Of a DNA stretch of 64,000 nucleotides, positions 53,342 to 61,591 are shown in pieces. The number at the start of each line of letters is the position of its first letter. The first letter of the stretch is position 1. The notes beneath the pieces were generated by a model that ran no database searches, was not told the origin of the DNA, and saw nothing but the letters and a program-made list of their open reading frames with translations. Source of the DNA: Acidimicrobiaceae bacterium RAAP-2 (GTDB lineage: Bacteria > Actinomycetota > Acidimicrobiia > Acidimicrobiales > RAAP-2). Location of the stretch: assembly GCA_001443545.1 (NCBI GenBank), contig LMAD01000002.1, positions 73,406 to 137,405 of the forward strand. Reading direction: 5' to 3'. The position numbers were made by a program, and so were the translations under genes.

Positions 53342-53662
53342 ATGGACGTGACGCTCTTGTACTCGTCGGATTGCCCGAACTGGCGAATCGCCGAGCAGCG
53401 ATTGCGAGCTGCTCTTGAACAAAGTGGTCGCGGTGGCGTGAAGATCTACCTCGACGAGGTATCGACGATCGGAGTCGCCCGACAGAAGCACTTCACGGGG
53501 TCGCCCACGATCTTGATTGACGGTGTTGACCCGTTCGTCGATTCATCGGCGCCGGCGCCGCCGGCGCTGGCCTGTCGCGTCTATCGCTCGGCCGAAGGAC
53601 TCGCCGGATCGCCGACGATCGCGCAACTAGTGGACGCGCTGGAGGCCGCATCGGTCCGGTAA
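53342..53662 (+). CDS. small thioredoxin-fold protein
   Basis: This is a 106-residue protein that begins VTLLYSSDCPNWRIAEQRL, the start of a thioredoxin-like fold with a single Cys (CPNW in place of CxxC). Next comes the ARQKHFTGSPTILIDGVDPF strand with a cis-proline SPT, and a later ALACRVYRSAEGLAGSPT. Proteins of this kind are found near mercury or alkylmercury genes and as stand-alone thioredoxin-family members. One redox cysteine plus another in LACRVY may be functional, but activity is unproven. It is probably cytoplasmic. A leaderless promoter box precedes it. Nothing in the neighbourhood indicates a partner. Confidence 0.75.
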   Translation: MDVTLLYSSDCPNWRIAEQRLRAALEQSGRGGVKIYLDEVSTIGVARQKHFTGSPTILIDGVDPFVDSSAPAPPALACRVYRSAEGLAGSPTIAQLVDALEAASVR

Positions 53663-54199
53663 TTGCGGGACGGCACGAACCGTGCAAGGCCGCGCCGGGT
53701 AGTTGAAGCGGTTGGTCGAATCGTCAGTGCGGCGTGGTCGCGTGCTTCGATTCTTCGGCGACGTAGGAGGGGAAGAAGTCTGGATCCTTCTCGTAGAGGA
53801 ATCCGTAGACGCCGTGAGCGCTCCGGCGCAAGAGGTTCGTCAACGTCCGAGGTATGCCCGCTTTGTGTTCCATCGACCTGACCCCCACTCCTCGATCCAA
53901 GCGCGACCTCGTGAAACCGCCGTCGCGAATCACGGCCCAATGGTAAGGCGGCGGGCCGTCGCCCGATACCTCCCAGCATGGGTCCAAAGTCCCGAATTTG
54001 TTCTCGGGTACGAGAACCTCACCTCATGAGGCGCGTTACAGCGTCGGTGATTCACGGGAGCCCAGCGGTGAGGCACCGCGAGCCGAGAATGACGAACCGT
54101 TCCAGCACGTCACCGTCGCGTCCCGGAGGCGTACGAGCCTGACCAGCGTGCGCGGATCGTTGGAATCATGTTCGACCACGGCGGAGATTCGTCGCCGGC
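53663..54199. other. 537-bp stretch without a convincing gene
   Basis: Open frames exist on both strands (for example minus 53724-53987, 87 residues), but none has a recognisable motif or a ribosome-binding site, and their composition is mixed. It could hold a decayed gene or regulatory DNA between a thioredoxin-fold gene and the convergent SDR. I see no tRNA or strong terminator. Confidence 0.4.
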
Positions 54200-55231
54200 C
54201 TACCAATCGCCCGCGGGCGGCTCGATTCCGTTACGGCCAAGGCACCACTCCCAGAGCTCGGGCCCTTCGGAACGGGTGGATTGACGCGGTCGCGTCCAGG
54301 GAAGGTAGTACGCAGATCGCCGGCGTCGATCGAGCCAGATTCCCGCGTCGTCGTTCGCGACGTCACGTGCCGCGCCACTCGCCAACCACACGACGGTGTC
54401 CGCGCCCTCATTCACGTGACGGAGCAGTGGGCCGAGTCGATGAAAGTTGGGCAGTGAGTGCGCGAGACCCGGCGTATCGGTCCAGCCGGGGTGCATGACG
54501 AAGCTCGCAATCCCCTGGGAGCTCCAACGTCGAGCCCACTCGTGGGCTAAGACAACCTGGGCCCGCTTGGCTCGAGCGTAGGCCCGAACTCCGTTGTAGT
54601 GGTCCGCGGGCATCACGAGGTGATGAAGATCGAACCGCTCGGTGTACATGCCCCCGGAGGACACGGTGATGACGTTGGCGTCCGTCGCGGCGGCGAGCAG
54701 CGGGGCGAGGCGCAGACTCAGGCGAAATGGCCCGAGTACGTGAGTCGCCACGGTCATCTCGACTCCTTGCGCGTTGACCTCGAACTCGCGCGAGAGAGCA
54801 CCGGCGGCGTGGACGAGTCCATCGAGGTGGCCGAGTTCACCGCCGAGCCGCTCCACGAACGCGTCGATTGCGCAAGGATCCGAGAGGTCGAGGATGGTCG
54901 ATCGCGCGGTCCCCCCAGCCCCGTTGATTGACTCCTCCAGCGCTCGTGTGCGAACAGGGTCGCGACCGGTGAGCCAAACCGTCGCCCCGAGTTGCGCCAA
55001 GCCCAGGGCACTCGCGCGTCCGATTCCCGACGACGCTCCCGTCACCAGGACGGTTCGGCCCTGCATCGGCCGCGCGGGCGACCACGATTGGGTGGCTCGT
55101 CGAATCAGATACCCGACGCGGCTGAAGCTACCGACGATCGACGCCTCCAGGGCCTCATCGACAGCCCGTTCGATGAAAGACCGTCGCCCCGATGGGGACG
55201 ACGACCGCGGACGGGGGGCGTGAGGACTCAC
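54200..55231 (-). CDS. short-chain dehydrogenase (DHRS12-like), in the light regulon
   Basis: This is an NAD(P)-dependent oxidoreductase of 343 residues. It has a 55-residue N-terminal extension, TGASSGIG at 64-71, HAAG at 141-144, serine at SSGG (191-192), and the catalytic YARAK (Tyr218, Lys222). It lacks a membrane anchor. The extension and the long C-terminus (about 280-343) resemble DHRS12-type SDRs. The GTG at 55231 has TAAATT six bases upstream, inside the palindrome at 55235-55256, so its promoter is shared with the divergent FAD oxidoreductase operon. This places it in the regulon of the CarH-like protein (inferred). The substrate may be a lipid aldehyde or ketone, but this is not known. 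Confidence 0.87.
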   Translation of the reverse strand: MSPHAPRPRSSSPSGRRSFIERAVDEALEASIVGSFSRVGYLIRRATQSWSPARPMQGRTVLVTGASSGIGRASALGLAQLGATVWLTGRDPVRTRALEESINGAGGTARSTILDLSDPCAIDAFVERLGGELGHLDGLVHAAGALSREFEVNAQGVEMTVATHVLGPFRLSLRLAPLLAAATDANVITVSSGGMYTERFDLHHLVMPADHYNGVRAYARAKRAQVVLAHEWARRWSSQGIASFVMHPGWTDTPGLAHSLPNFHRLGPLLRHVNEGADTVVWLASGAARDVANDDAGIWLDRRRRSAYYLPWTRPRQSTRSEGPELWEWCLGRNGIEPPAGDW

Positions 55232-55234
55232 CGA

Positions 55235-55256
55235 TTCAATTTAGTGCTAAATTGAA
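55235..55256. promoter_or_regulatory. CarH-type operator palindrome (site 1) overlapping divergent promoters
   Basis: Half-sites TTCAATTTAG and CTAAATTGAA flank TG, making a 22-bp near-perfect palindrome. On each strand TAAATT forms a -10 box, toward the SDR gene (six bases before its GTG) and toward the FAD oxidoreductase operon. The core TTTAGTGCTAAA is shared with site 2 at 59618 (TTTAGTACTAAA). A repressor bound here would shut both divergent promoters. Confidence 0.72.
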
Positions 55257-55310
55257 AGACTCACGCGGTGGGCCCCTCCACCCGACGTTTGACGAGGATT
55301 GACCGACGAC

Positions 55311-56558
55311 ATGCGCATTGCCATCATTGGATCCGGCATCGCCGGGTTGACCTGTGCCCACGTGCTCGGCCGGCACCACGACGTCACGGTCTTCGAACGA
55401 GACGAACGCCCGGGGGGCCACGCCCACACGGTGGACGTACGCATCGGCGGTGAGGAGCACGCCGTGGACACCGGGTTCATCGTCTACAACGAGCGCAATT
55501 ACCCGGGACTCACGAAGTTATTCGCCCGGCTCGGCGTGGCCACCAAACCGAGCGACATGACATTCAGCGTCAGCGATACCCGAACGGGTTTGGAGTGGAG
55601 CTCGAGCTCCCTGAGTTCGGTGTTCGCACAGCGCCGCAACGCACTTCGCCCCACCTTCCTCGCCATGCTCACCGACATCGCCTCCTTCAACCGTCGAGCA
55701 CGCCAACTGTTGTCGCAAGTCGACGCGGGGTCGATGAGCGTTCGAAATCTGCTGGACGACGGACCGTGGGGCGATCGCTTCGTCGATTGGTACCTCGCCC
55801 CCATGGTGTCGGCCATCTGGTCGGCGCCACTGGCCGACGCCCTGGACGTGCCGGCACAGACCTTCGCGCGGTTCTTCGACAACCACGGTCTGTTGACGTT
55901 GAACGACCGACCGCAGTGGCGAACGGTCGAGGGTGGTTCTCGTCGCTACGTCGAGCGCATCACGGCGCCGCTCGGTCGACGGCTGCGACTGGGTACGCCG
56001 GTCACCAAGGTGGCGCGTCGACGCGACGTGGTCGAAGTGCACAGTGACGAGTTCGGCCCCGAGTCCTTCGATCACGTGATCCTGGCCGCTCACAGCGACC
56101 AGAGTCTGGAGATGTTGAGCGACCCGACGCCCACCGAACGCGAGGTCCTCGGTGCCATCCGCTACCAGAACAATTCAGTCGCCCTGCACGTGGACGACGC
56201 GATGCTGCCACGCGCTCGCAGGGCTCGCGGGAGCTGGAACTACCGGATCGATGGCACGAACGCCGGGGCTACGGTGACATATCACATGAACCGTTTGCAG
56301 TCGATTGATTCCCGTCACGAGATTTGCGTCACGCTGAACCAGACCTCCCAGATCGCCCCCGACAAGGTGTTGGCCCAGTTTGACTACGCGCACCCGGTGC
56401 TCGACGCCCAGGCGGTGGCGGCTCAGAATCGACTCGATGAGATCAATGGTCAGAACGCCACGTGGTTCTGTGGCGCCTACTGGGGGTACGGTTTCCACGA
56501 AGACGGGGTGCAAAGTGCGCTGCGCGTCTGTCGGGCACTCGGGGCGGACTGGACGTGA
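55311..56558 (+). CDS. FAD-dependent oxidoreductase, amine-oxidase type
   Basis: This is a flavoprotein of 415 residues with a NAD(P)-binding Rossmann start IGSGIAGL (6-13), ERDERPGGHAHT for the FAD adenine site, and VDTGFIVYNERNYP, a signature of the COG2907-type oxidoreductases found next to DUF1365 and cyclopropane-fatty-acid-synthase genes. A C-terminal WFCGAYWGYGFHEDGVQSALRV FAD end motif is also seen. It has no signal peptide. It may desaturate or oxidise a membrane lipid chain by family context, but the substrate is unknown. The ATG at 55311 is used; TTG 55299 next to GAGG is an alternative. It is the first gene of a three-gene operon downstream of operator site 1. Confidence 0.88.
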   Translation: MRIAIIGSGIAGLTCAHVLGRHHDVTVFERDERPGGHAHTVDVRIGGEEHAVDTGFIVYNERNYPGLTKLFARLGVATKPSDMTFSVSDTRTGLEWSSSSLSSVFAQRRNALRPTFLAMLTDIASFNRRARQLLSQVDAGSMSVRNLLDDGPWGDRFVDWYLAPMVSAIWSAPLADALDVPAQTFARFFDNHGLLTLNDRPQWRTVEGGSRRYVERITAPLGRRLRLGTPVTKVARRRDVVEVHSDEFGPESFDHVILAAHSDQSLEMLSDPTPTEREVLGAIRYQNNSVALHVDDAMLPRARRARGSWNYRIDGTNAGATVTYHMNRLQSIDSRHEICVTLNQTSQIAPDKVLAQFDYAHPVLDAQAVAAQNRLDEINGQNATWFCGAYWGYGFHEDGVQSALRVCRALGADWT

Positions 56559-56565
56559 CGACGCG

Positions 56566-57357
56566 ATGAGGAGTGCGATTTACGAGGGCGAGGTTCGTCA
56601 TCGTCGCCATTCACCCGTGGGCCACGAGTTCACGTACCGCCTCTCCCTGCCACTCATCGATCTCGACGAGGTCAGCGAGGTCTGCGCACTTCACCCCTGG
56701 TGGGCGAGGGAACGTCACCGGCCGGTGCGATTCGTACGGCGCGACTACCTCGGACCGGCCGACGTACCGCTCGACGTTGCCGTTCGCGACGCCGTCGAGG
56801 AGCGTCTGGGTTGGCGACCGCGGGGTCCCATCGCGATGTTGGCCCACCCCCGCACGTGGGGGTGGCTCTTTAACCCGATCTCCCTCTACTACTGCTTTGA
56901 CGCGTCGGGTGAGCGCGTCGAAGCGCTCGTGGCCGAGGTGTCCAACACGCCGTGGCACGAGCGACACGTCTACGTGATGGCGGAACCGGGCAAGCATCGA
57001 ATCGTCAAGGCGATGCACGTCTCGCCGTTCATGGGCATGGATTCCTACTACGAATTCGACTTCGGTGCCCCCGGTGATGACCTGAGCGTCTCGGTGGACG
57101 TCTTCGAAGGTGGCGCACTGGTGCTCGAGACGTCGCTCCATCTCTCGCGACGCCAGATCAGTCGGCGAGCGCTGGGCCACGTGTTGTGGAACTACCCACT
57201 CATGACGTGGCAGGTTACGTTCGGGATTTATCGTCAGGCGCTGACGTTGTGGCGTCGTGGCGTGCCGTTCGTGGCGCACCCCGGGCGGCGTCTCGGGCCG
57301 GTGACGTCGAACGCGATGGTGAACCGAAGCGTGCCTAGGAGGGAGAGCGATGCGTAG
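56566..57357 (+). CDS. DUF1365 family protein
   Basis: This is a 263-residue DUF1365 protein. Hallmarks: IYEGEVRHRRHSPVGHEFTYRLSLPLIDLD at the start (split by me for brevity: IYEGEVRHRR and HEFTYR), FNPISLYYCFD near residue 105, and the VSNTPWHERHVYVM segment. The function is unknown. The family is nearly always beside a FAD oxidoreductase and a cyclopropane-fatty-acyl-phospholipid synthase gene, as here, and is assumed to take part in lipid modification. The ATG starts eight bases after the FAD gene stop and the end overlaps the next gene by eight bases. It is part of the operon controlled from site 1 (inferred). Confidence 0.92.
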   Translation: MRSAIYEGEVRHRRHSPVGHEFTYRLSLPLIDLDEVSEVCALHPWWARERHRPVRFVRRDYLGPADVPLDVAVRDAVEERLGWRPRGPIAMLAHPRTWGWLFNPISLYYCFDASGERVEALVAEVSNTPWHERHVYVMAEPGKHRIVKAMHVSPFMGMDSYYEFDFGAPGDDLSVSVDVFEGGALVLETSLHLSRRQISRRALGHVLWNYPLMTWQVTFGIYRQALTLWRRGVPFVAHPGRRLGPVTSNAMVNRSVPRRESDA

Positions 57358-58624
57358 ACGATCGAAGGTGACCTCGGTGAGTCGTCCGCAAGCGCGGGGC
57401 ACGTCGATCGGCGCTCGGCCAGTGACGGCCCGATTCGCCCGACGGTTCTTGCACGTTGCGGCGAGGTCGGCTCGCGGTGGCCGCCTCATGGTCGACGAAC
57501 CCGACGGTCGGGTCTCGCTGGGTCGTGGTGCGTTATCGGCCCACGTGGTGGTCAACGACGTGCGGGCGTACCCCGCGTTACTGCGACACGGTTCGGTGGG
57601 ATTGGGTATCGGCTACCTCGAAGGTTGGTGGGATAGCGACGATCTGGTCAACCTAGTGAGGATCCTCATTCGCAGTCGCGGCAGGGTCGGACAGTGGCTG
57701 GACCAGGTCGGTCAGGCCATAAGCGTGGTTCTCAATCCCTGGCGTCGGCTGCGTCGACGCGAGCCGCACGTTGACCGGCGATACGTCCAGGCCCACTACG
57801 ACATCGGAAACGAGTTCTTCGAATTGATGCTCGATGAGACGATGAGTTATTCGTGCGCGATCTTCGAGAGTTCCACGGTCAGCCTCGAGGAGGCGTCGGT
57901 GGCCAAATTCGATCGCCTGTGCCGCAAACTGGGCCTCGAGTCCGACGATCATCTACTCGAAATCGGTACGGGCTGGGGTGGTTTCGCGATCTACGCAGCC
58001 ACGCACTACGGCTGTCGGGTGACGACCACGACCATCTCGGCCGAACAGTTCGCGTACGCGACCCGCCGCGTCGCCGAACTGGGGCTGGGCGACCGGGTAA
58101 CCGTGCTCAACGAGGACTATCGCGACGTCGTGGGAACGTACGACAAAATCGTGTCGATTGAGATGATCGAAGCGGTGGACTGGCGCCAGGTCCCCGGTTT
58201 CTTCGAACAGTGTTCGCGACTGCTCGACCCGCATGGATTGATGGCCCTACAGGCGATCACGATCGACGAACGGAGTTACGAACGAGCGAAGAACGCGACG
58301 GACTTCATCAAGGCATTCATCTTCCCGGGTGGCTGTCTGCCGGCGGTCAGTTCGATCACGCGAGCCAGCGCCCGATCGGGCTTGAGCGTGGTCGACCTCG
58401 AAGACATTGGACGTCACTACGCCGAAACCTTGGGACGTTGGCGCGCGCGATTCGACGAGCACCGGGCCGAACTGGAAGAGCTCGGATACGACGAGCGGTT
58501 TCGTCGGCTCTGGACGTTGTACCTGACCTACTGTGAGGCGGCCTTCCTGGAGCGTCACGTCAGTGACGTCCAAATAGTCCTCGCCAGGTCCGAGTGGCGC
58601 CCGAACCTTTCGGTACGGCCATAG
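57350..58624 (+). CDS. cyclopropane-fatty-acyl-phospholipid synthase-like methyltransferase
   Basis: This SAM-dependent enzyme of 424 residues transfers a methyl or methylene group to unsaturated acyl chains in phospholipids. Seen: the phospholipid-binding N-terminal region, HYDIGNEFFELML (149-161) with the active DET-MSYSCA region, SAM motif LEIGTGWGGF (203-212), EMIEAV (271-276), FIFPGGCLP with Cys329, HYAETL (356-361), and a YCEAAFLERH end (394-403). These are the standard CFA motifs. In the context of the FAD oxidoreductase and DUF1365 the product could also be a methyl-branched or otherwise modified chain. The ATG has AGGAGGGAG upstream. Last gene of the site-1 operon. Confidence 0.94.
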   Translation: MRRRSKVTSVSRPQARGTSIGARPVTARFARRFLHVAARSARGGRLMVDEPDGRVSLGRGALSAHVVVNDVRAYPALLRHGSVGLGIGYLEGWWDSDDLVNLVRILIRSRGRVGQWLDQVGQAISVVLNPWRRLRRREPHVDRRYVQAHYDIGNEFFELMLDETMSYSCAIFESSTVSLEEASVAKFDRLCRKLGLESDDHLLEIGTGWGGFAIYAATHYGCRVTTTTISAEQFAYATRRVAELGLGDRVTVLNEDYRDVVGTYDKIVSIEMIEAVDWRQVPGFFEQCSRLLDPHGLMALQAITIDERSYERAKNATDFIKAFIFPGGCLPAVSSITRASARSGLSVVDLEDIGRHYAETLGRWRARFDEHRAELEELGYDERFRRLWTLYLTYCEAAFLERHVSDVQIVLARSEWRPNLSVRP

Positions 58625-58676
58625 GCACGCCGGCACCCTCGCCGTTCGTCGTCGCTCAACAGGTCGACGACCAGGG

Positions 58677-59552
58677 TTAAGGCTCTTCGGGCCATATTCG
58701 TGTCCGGGTCGGACGCGTCTCGAGCAGCCCTTCGACCGTGGTCACGACCGCTCGGGCGTCGCGGCCCGTCCAGCGGTCTGAGCCGAGCCCTAAGGCGTAA
58801 GTCTCGTCCGGGACGGCCGCACCACCGACGAGCACGAAGGCGTCGGTCTCGGCGCGGAGTGCGCGAACGGTTTCGCGCACGGTGTCGTCGTGGCCCGGCC
58901 CAGTCACCGAGAGCAGAACGCAGAACGCTGCAGCGAGTTTGGTCGCGGACACGAACGATGACGCGGGCGTGTCGGCGCCGAGTTCAATCACCGAGAAACC
59001 CGCTCCGCGCAGTTGATCGGCCACGAGCGCTACGGGAATGGCGTGGTGTTCTCCGGCGACCGCGCCGATGAGGACGTCGCCACGCTTTCGACCACGGCGC
59101 GCGAAGTGCGGGCCCATTCGAGCCACGAGGCGATGGGCGATCGCACTCGCACGGTGCTCGTCGGCGATGCTCACCTTATTTGCGCGCCAACGTTGGCCGA
59201 GCTCGTCGAGCGCCGGGGCGAGCAGGCCGAGGTGAATCTCGGTCGCCGTAGCTCCAGAGGCCAGGGCCGATTCAACCACCTGCCACGAGCCGGGCTCATC
59301 ACCCGCGATGAGTCGCTCGAGCAGTCGGGTCGACGTGCCGGCTCGTCGGTGGGCGTGCGATGGCGGACCCTCTGTGACGACCAGCCTCCCTTCGACATCC
59401 GCGGCGAACACCCGCCATTGACGGCCGTCCTGGGTCGCGGCGAGTCGGCCGGTACGTACGTAGCGATAGGCCGTCATGTAGTGAACGCCTAGTCGAGATG
59501 CCGCCTCCTGGAGGGTCATGGTCTCGCCACTCGGCTGGGCACTGGATTTCAC
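58677..59552 (-). CDS. CarH/LitR-type cobalamin-dependent light-sensing MerR regulator
   Basis: This is a transcriptional repressor of 291 residues. A MerR-type helix-turn-helix is at about 12-55 (TLQEAASRLGVHYMTAYRYV, RQWRVFAADVE). A helical bundle at about 75-150 carries W122, then nine residues, then E132-H133, the Wx9EH motif that caps adenosylcobalamin in CarH. The Rossmann B12-binding domain (about 158-280) has GEHHAIP, with His170 as likely lower axial ligand, and VIELGADTP. In the dark the AdoCbl form should bind DNA; light would break the Co-C bond and release it. It is divergent from the SRPBCC gene across palindrome site 2. GTG 59552 is used; ATG 59519 is possible. Confidence 0.9.
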   Translation of the reverse strand: MKSSAQPSGETMTLQEAASRLGVHYMTAYRYVRTGRLAATQDGRQWRVFAADVEGRLVVTEGPPSHAHRRAGTSTRLLERLIAGDEPGSWQVVESALASGATATEIHLGLLAPALDELGQRWRANKVSIADEHRASAIAHRLVARMGPHFARRGRKRGDVLIGAVAGEHHAIPVALVADQLRGAGFSVIELGADTPASSFVSATKLAAAFCVLLSVTGPGHDDTVRETVRALRAETDAFVLVGGAAVPDETYALGLGSDRWTGRDARAVVTTVEGLLETRPTRTRIWPEEP

Positions 59553-59617
59553 GACGTTCCTCTCGACCGTGACCGGCAGACGAGTGCGATCGGACGGTGA
59601 TTCCTATTCGGCGACTA

Positions 59618-59631
59618 TTTTAGTACTAAAA
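59618..59631. promoter_or_regulatory. CarH-type operator palindrome (site 2)
   Basis: TTTTAGTACTAAAA is a perfect 14-bp palindrome in the region between the CarH-like gene and the SRPBCC gene. It has the same core as site 1. On the minus strand its edge makes TAAAAT, a -10 candidate for the regulator; on the plus strand TATTTT lies before the SRPBCC gene. Autoregulation plus control of the neighbour is likely. Confidence 0.68.
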
Positions 59632-59643
59632 GAAGGAGTCAAT

Positions 59644-60069
59644 ATGGCCCAATTCGTGGCGCGCTTCGACACCGACTGGAGTCCGCAGCGGGCGCTGTCG
59701 TACATTTCTGATTTCGGCAACGCCAACGAGTGGGACCCGAGCGTCGTCACTTCGAAGCGACGTGACGAAGGACCGCTGGGGGTGGGTAGCTCGTTCGACT
59801 TGACCGTTCGCTTCACCGGGCGAGCCGTACCGCTGCGCTACGAGATAGCCGAGCTCGCTGACTCTCGCGTCGTGCTGCTCGCCCGGACCAAGTTGTTCGA
59901 GTCGCGCGATACGGTGAGCGTCACGTGGAACGGGCAGCGCACTGAACTTACGTACGACGCGCAACTCCACCTCCTCGGATGGTGGCGAGTGTTCAATCCA
60001 CTCCTGGCGGTGGGATTCGGACGACTCGCTACTCGAGCCGAAGCCGGCATCCGTCGGGCGTTGCAATGA
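59644..60069 (+). CDS. SRPBCC-family (polyketide cyclase/lipid-binding fold) protein
   Basis: This is a 141-residue START-like helix-grip protein. It begins FVARFDTDWSPQRALSYISDFGNANEWDPSV, the common start of SRPBCC members that bind hydrophobic ligands. The later pattern FTGRAVPLRYEI, VSVTWNGQRTELTYDAQLHLLGWWRVFNPLL and RLATRAEAGIRRAL completes the fold. It has no membrane segment or signal peptide. The ATG has AAGGAG six bases upstream, just downstream of operator site 2. Its likely role is binding or transferring a lipid or carotenoid-like molecule in the light regulon, an inference from context. It could also be a cyclase or dehydratase. Confidence 0.85.
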   Translation: MAQFVARFDTDWSPQRALSYISDFGNANEWDPSVVTSKRRDEGPLGVGSSFDLTVRFTGRAVPLRYEIAELADSRVVLLARTKLFESRDTVSVTWNGQRTELTYDAQLHLLGWWRVFNPLLAVGFGRLATRAEAGIRRALQ

Positions 60070-60203
60070 ACCAATGGTCGTAGGGCCCGAGGTAGCCGCG
60101 ACGGACCCGAGGGGGCTCGTCGTTTCGGTGGTGTCCGAGGGCGAATGGAATCGGGCGCGGTGTTGTCGATCGGCTAGCGGTTGCGATCAACTCCGATAGT
60201 CGC

Positions 60204-61442
60204 CTACGAGCGTCCCATCGCGACGCACCTCGAGGTCAATGACCCCTGAGCGGCGAACACTCGTACCACCGCCGAGTACGCACCGCGAGGAAACGAAGTT
60301 CCGGCCCCGGATAGGCTCACCGTGCTCCGCTGGATATTGAATGCCGGAATGTAACGGAACGTAAAGGCCCGGTTGACGTTCGCGCAGGTCGAACCTCGAA
60401 AGGTGTACACGACGGCCAGTGACGAACTTTGAGTGCCCGAAATCGCCCACCGGACGCGCATCGCCGTGTGCGTGAGCGATACTCGTGCCAACGTGACGGT
60501 CTTGACTGGTCCGATCGCACCACTGGGAAAGTAGGCCAGCTCGCTCTGCCACGAGAAGACGACTGGAGGAGGCGACTTGACGGGCATTTCAATCAACTGG
60601 GCGTACGAAGCGTTCCCATCGACAATCGCGTACGCCGCACCGAATTCGCAGGTATTGCACCACAAACCAACACCAGAGTTGAAGTGCGGTGCGTTGCCGA
60701 GTAGCTCTTCTCGATGCGCCCAGCATCCCGGGGCATTCGGTGACGTGCACACAATATTCGACGTGGCGTCCGCGCTACCGCCCCAACCGTCGGAGTACAT
60801 CATGAGGTACATGCCCGAGAGGACATTGAAGCCTTCAGCCCAGGAACCACCCCACGCGATATCCCCGAGCGCGTTGTGGCCAGGTACGAATCCCTTCGCC
60901 AGATTCGGGTCTGTCTGGTGCAACGCAGCGACCAGAGCGGCTTGGTCCAAGGCTTCGTTGAGGCCGAGGTACGGGGGGTATCCCCGCGCCACCCGTTCGA
61001 GATTCGTTACGACGAACATCTGTTGGGCGACGGTGAGACTCTGCCAATTGGCTGGCAGGACCATCGGCGCGAGGTGCTCCTGGGCTCGGGCATTGTTGAT
61101 CGCGGACAAGACGTAGCTATCACAGGCCGGATCGGTCGAGATCGTCGGCCACGTGCCCTGGGGTGTGATGCAGGGGTTGTCGAACACCCAACCTTTGTCG
61201 GTAACGCGGCCGTTGCTGGCGGCGAGGAAGTTCGGCACCGGATTGATATTGGCGGGTGGATTCGGTGGCGCCTCCATCGCTAGCGGTGGGGCGTGCGTTC
61301 CCGAGGCGAGGTACAGGCTCAGAGCGACGACACCTGCGACGCCTGACGCCACCTTGACCAGTGGGGCGTGAATGGAGAGCCCGGTGAGGAGTCGACTGGG
61401 ATTCCGCGTGACGTTACGCACGTGAAGCATGAATCTAGGCAT
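60204..61442 (-). CDS. secreted CAP/SCP-like protein
   Basis: This exported protein has 412 residues. A signal or anchor segment lies near residues 30-48 (VASGVAGVVALSLYLA), followed by a Pro-rich linker. The central part has SAINNARAQEHLAPMVLP and LTVAQQMFVVTNLERVARGYPPYLGL, the usual start of actinobacterial CAP-like (SCP/PR-1) domains. Paired cysteines follow in CTSPNAPGCW and CNTCEFG, and a beta-rich C-terminal domain of about 120 residues. The function of such proteins is not well known. The start could be 61442, 61430 or 61421. It is convergent with the SRPBCC gene and not visibly part of the light regulon. Confidence 0.72.
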   Translation of the reverse strand: MPRFMLHVRNVTRNPSRLLTGLSIHAPLVKVASGVAGVVALSLYLASGTHAPPLAMEAPPNPPANINPVPNFLAASNGRVTDKGWVFDNPCITPQGTWPTISTDPACDSYVLSAINNARAQEHLAPMVLPANWQSLTVAQQMFVVTNLERVARGYPPYLGLNEALDQAALVAALHQTDPNLAKGFVPGHNALGDIAWGGSWAEGFNVLSGMYLMMYSDGWGGSADATSNIVCTSPNAPGCWAHREELLGNAPHFNSGVGLWCNTCEFGAAYAIVDGNASYAQLIEMPVKSPPPVVFSWQSELAYFPSGAIGPVKTVTLARVSLTHTAMRVRWAISGTQSSSLAVVYTFRGSTCANVNRAFTFRYIPAFNIQRSTVSLSGAGTSFPRGAYSAVVRVFAAQGSLTSRCVAMGRS

Positions 61443-61591
61443 GACCGTCCACCGAATGATTGTGCCACCTTCTTCGGGCGACGGAAATGTGATCCGGAGA
61501 CCACTACCGGGAGTAGTTTGGCGGGTGGAGCCTCAGTTCACCGTGGCAACTGTTGTTCGACGTCGTTGCACGAACAGAAAGGTCAGTGTCA

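Noticed and set aside
53724..53987. 87-residue open frame on the minus strand
   Set aside because: It has no recognisable motif and no ribosome-binding site. It is described only as part of the gene-free stretch.
61503..61517. ACTAC-CGGGA-GTAGT hairpin upstream of the GGDEF-like gene
   Set aside because: The stem is only five bases with no T-tract, so it is too weak to call a terminator or operator.
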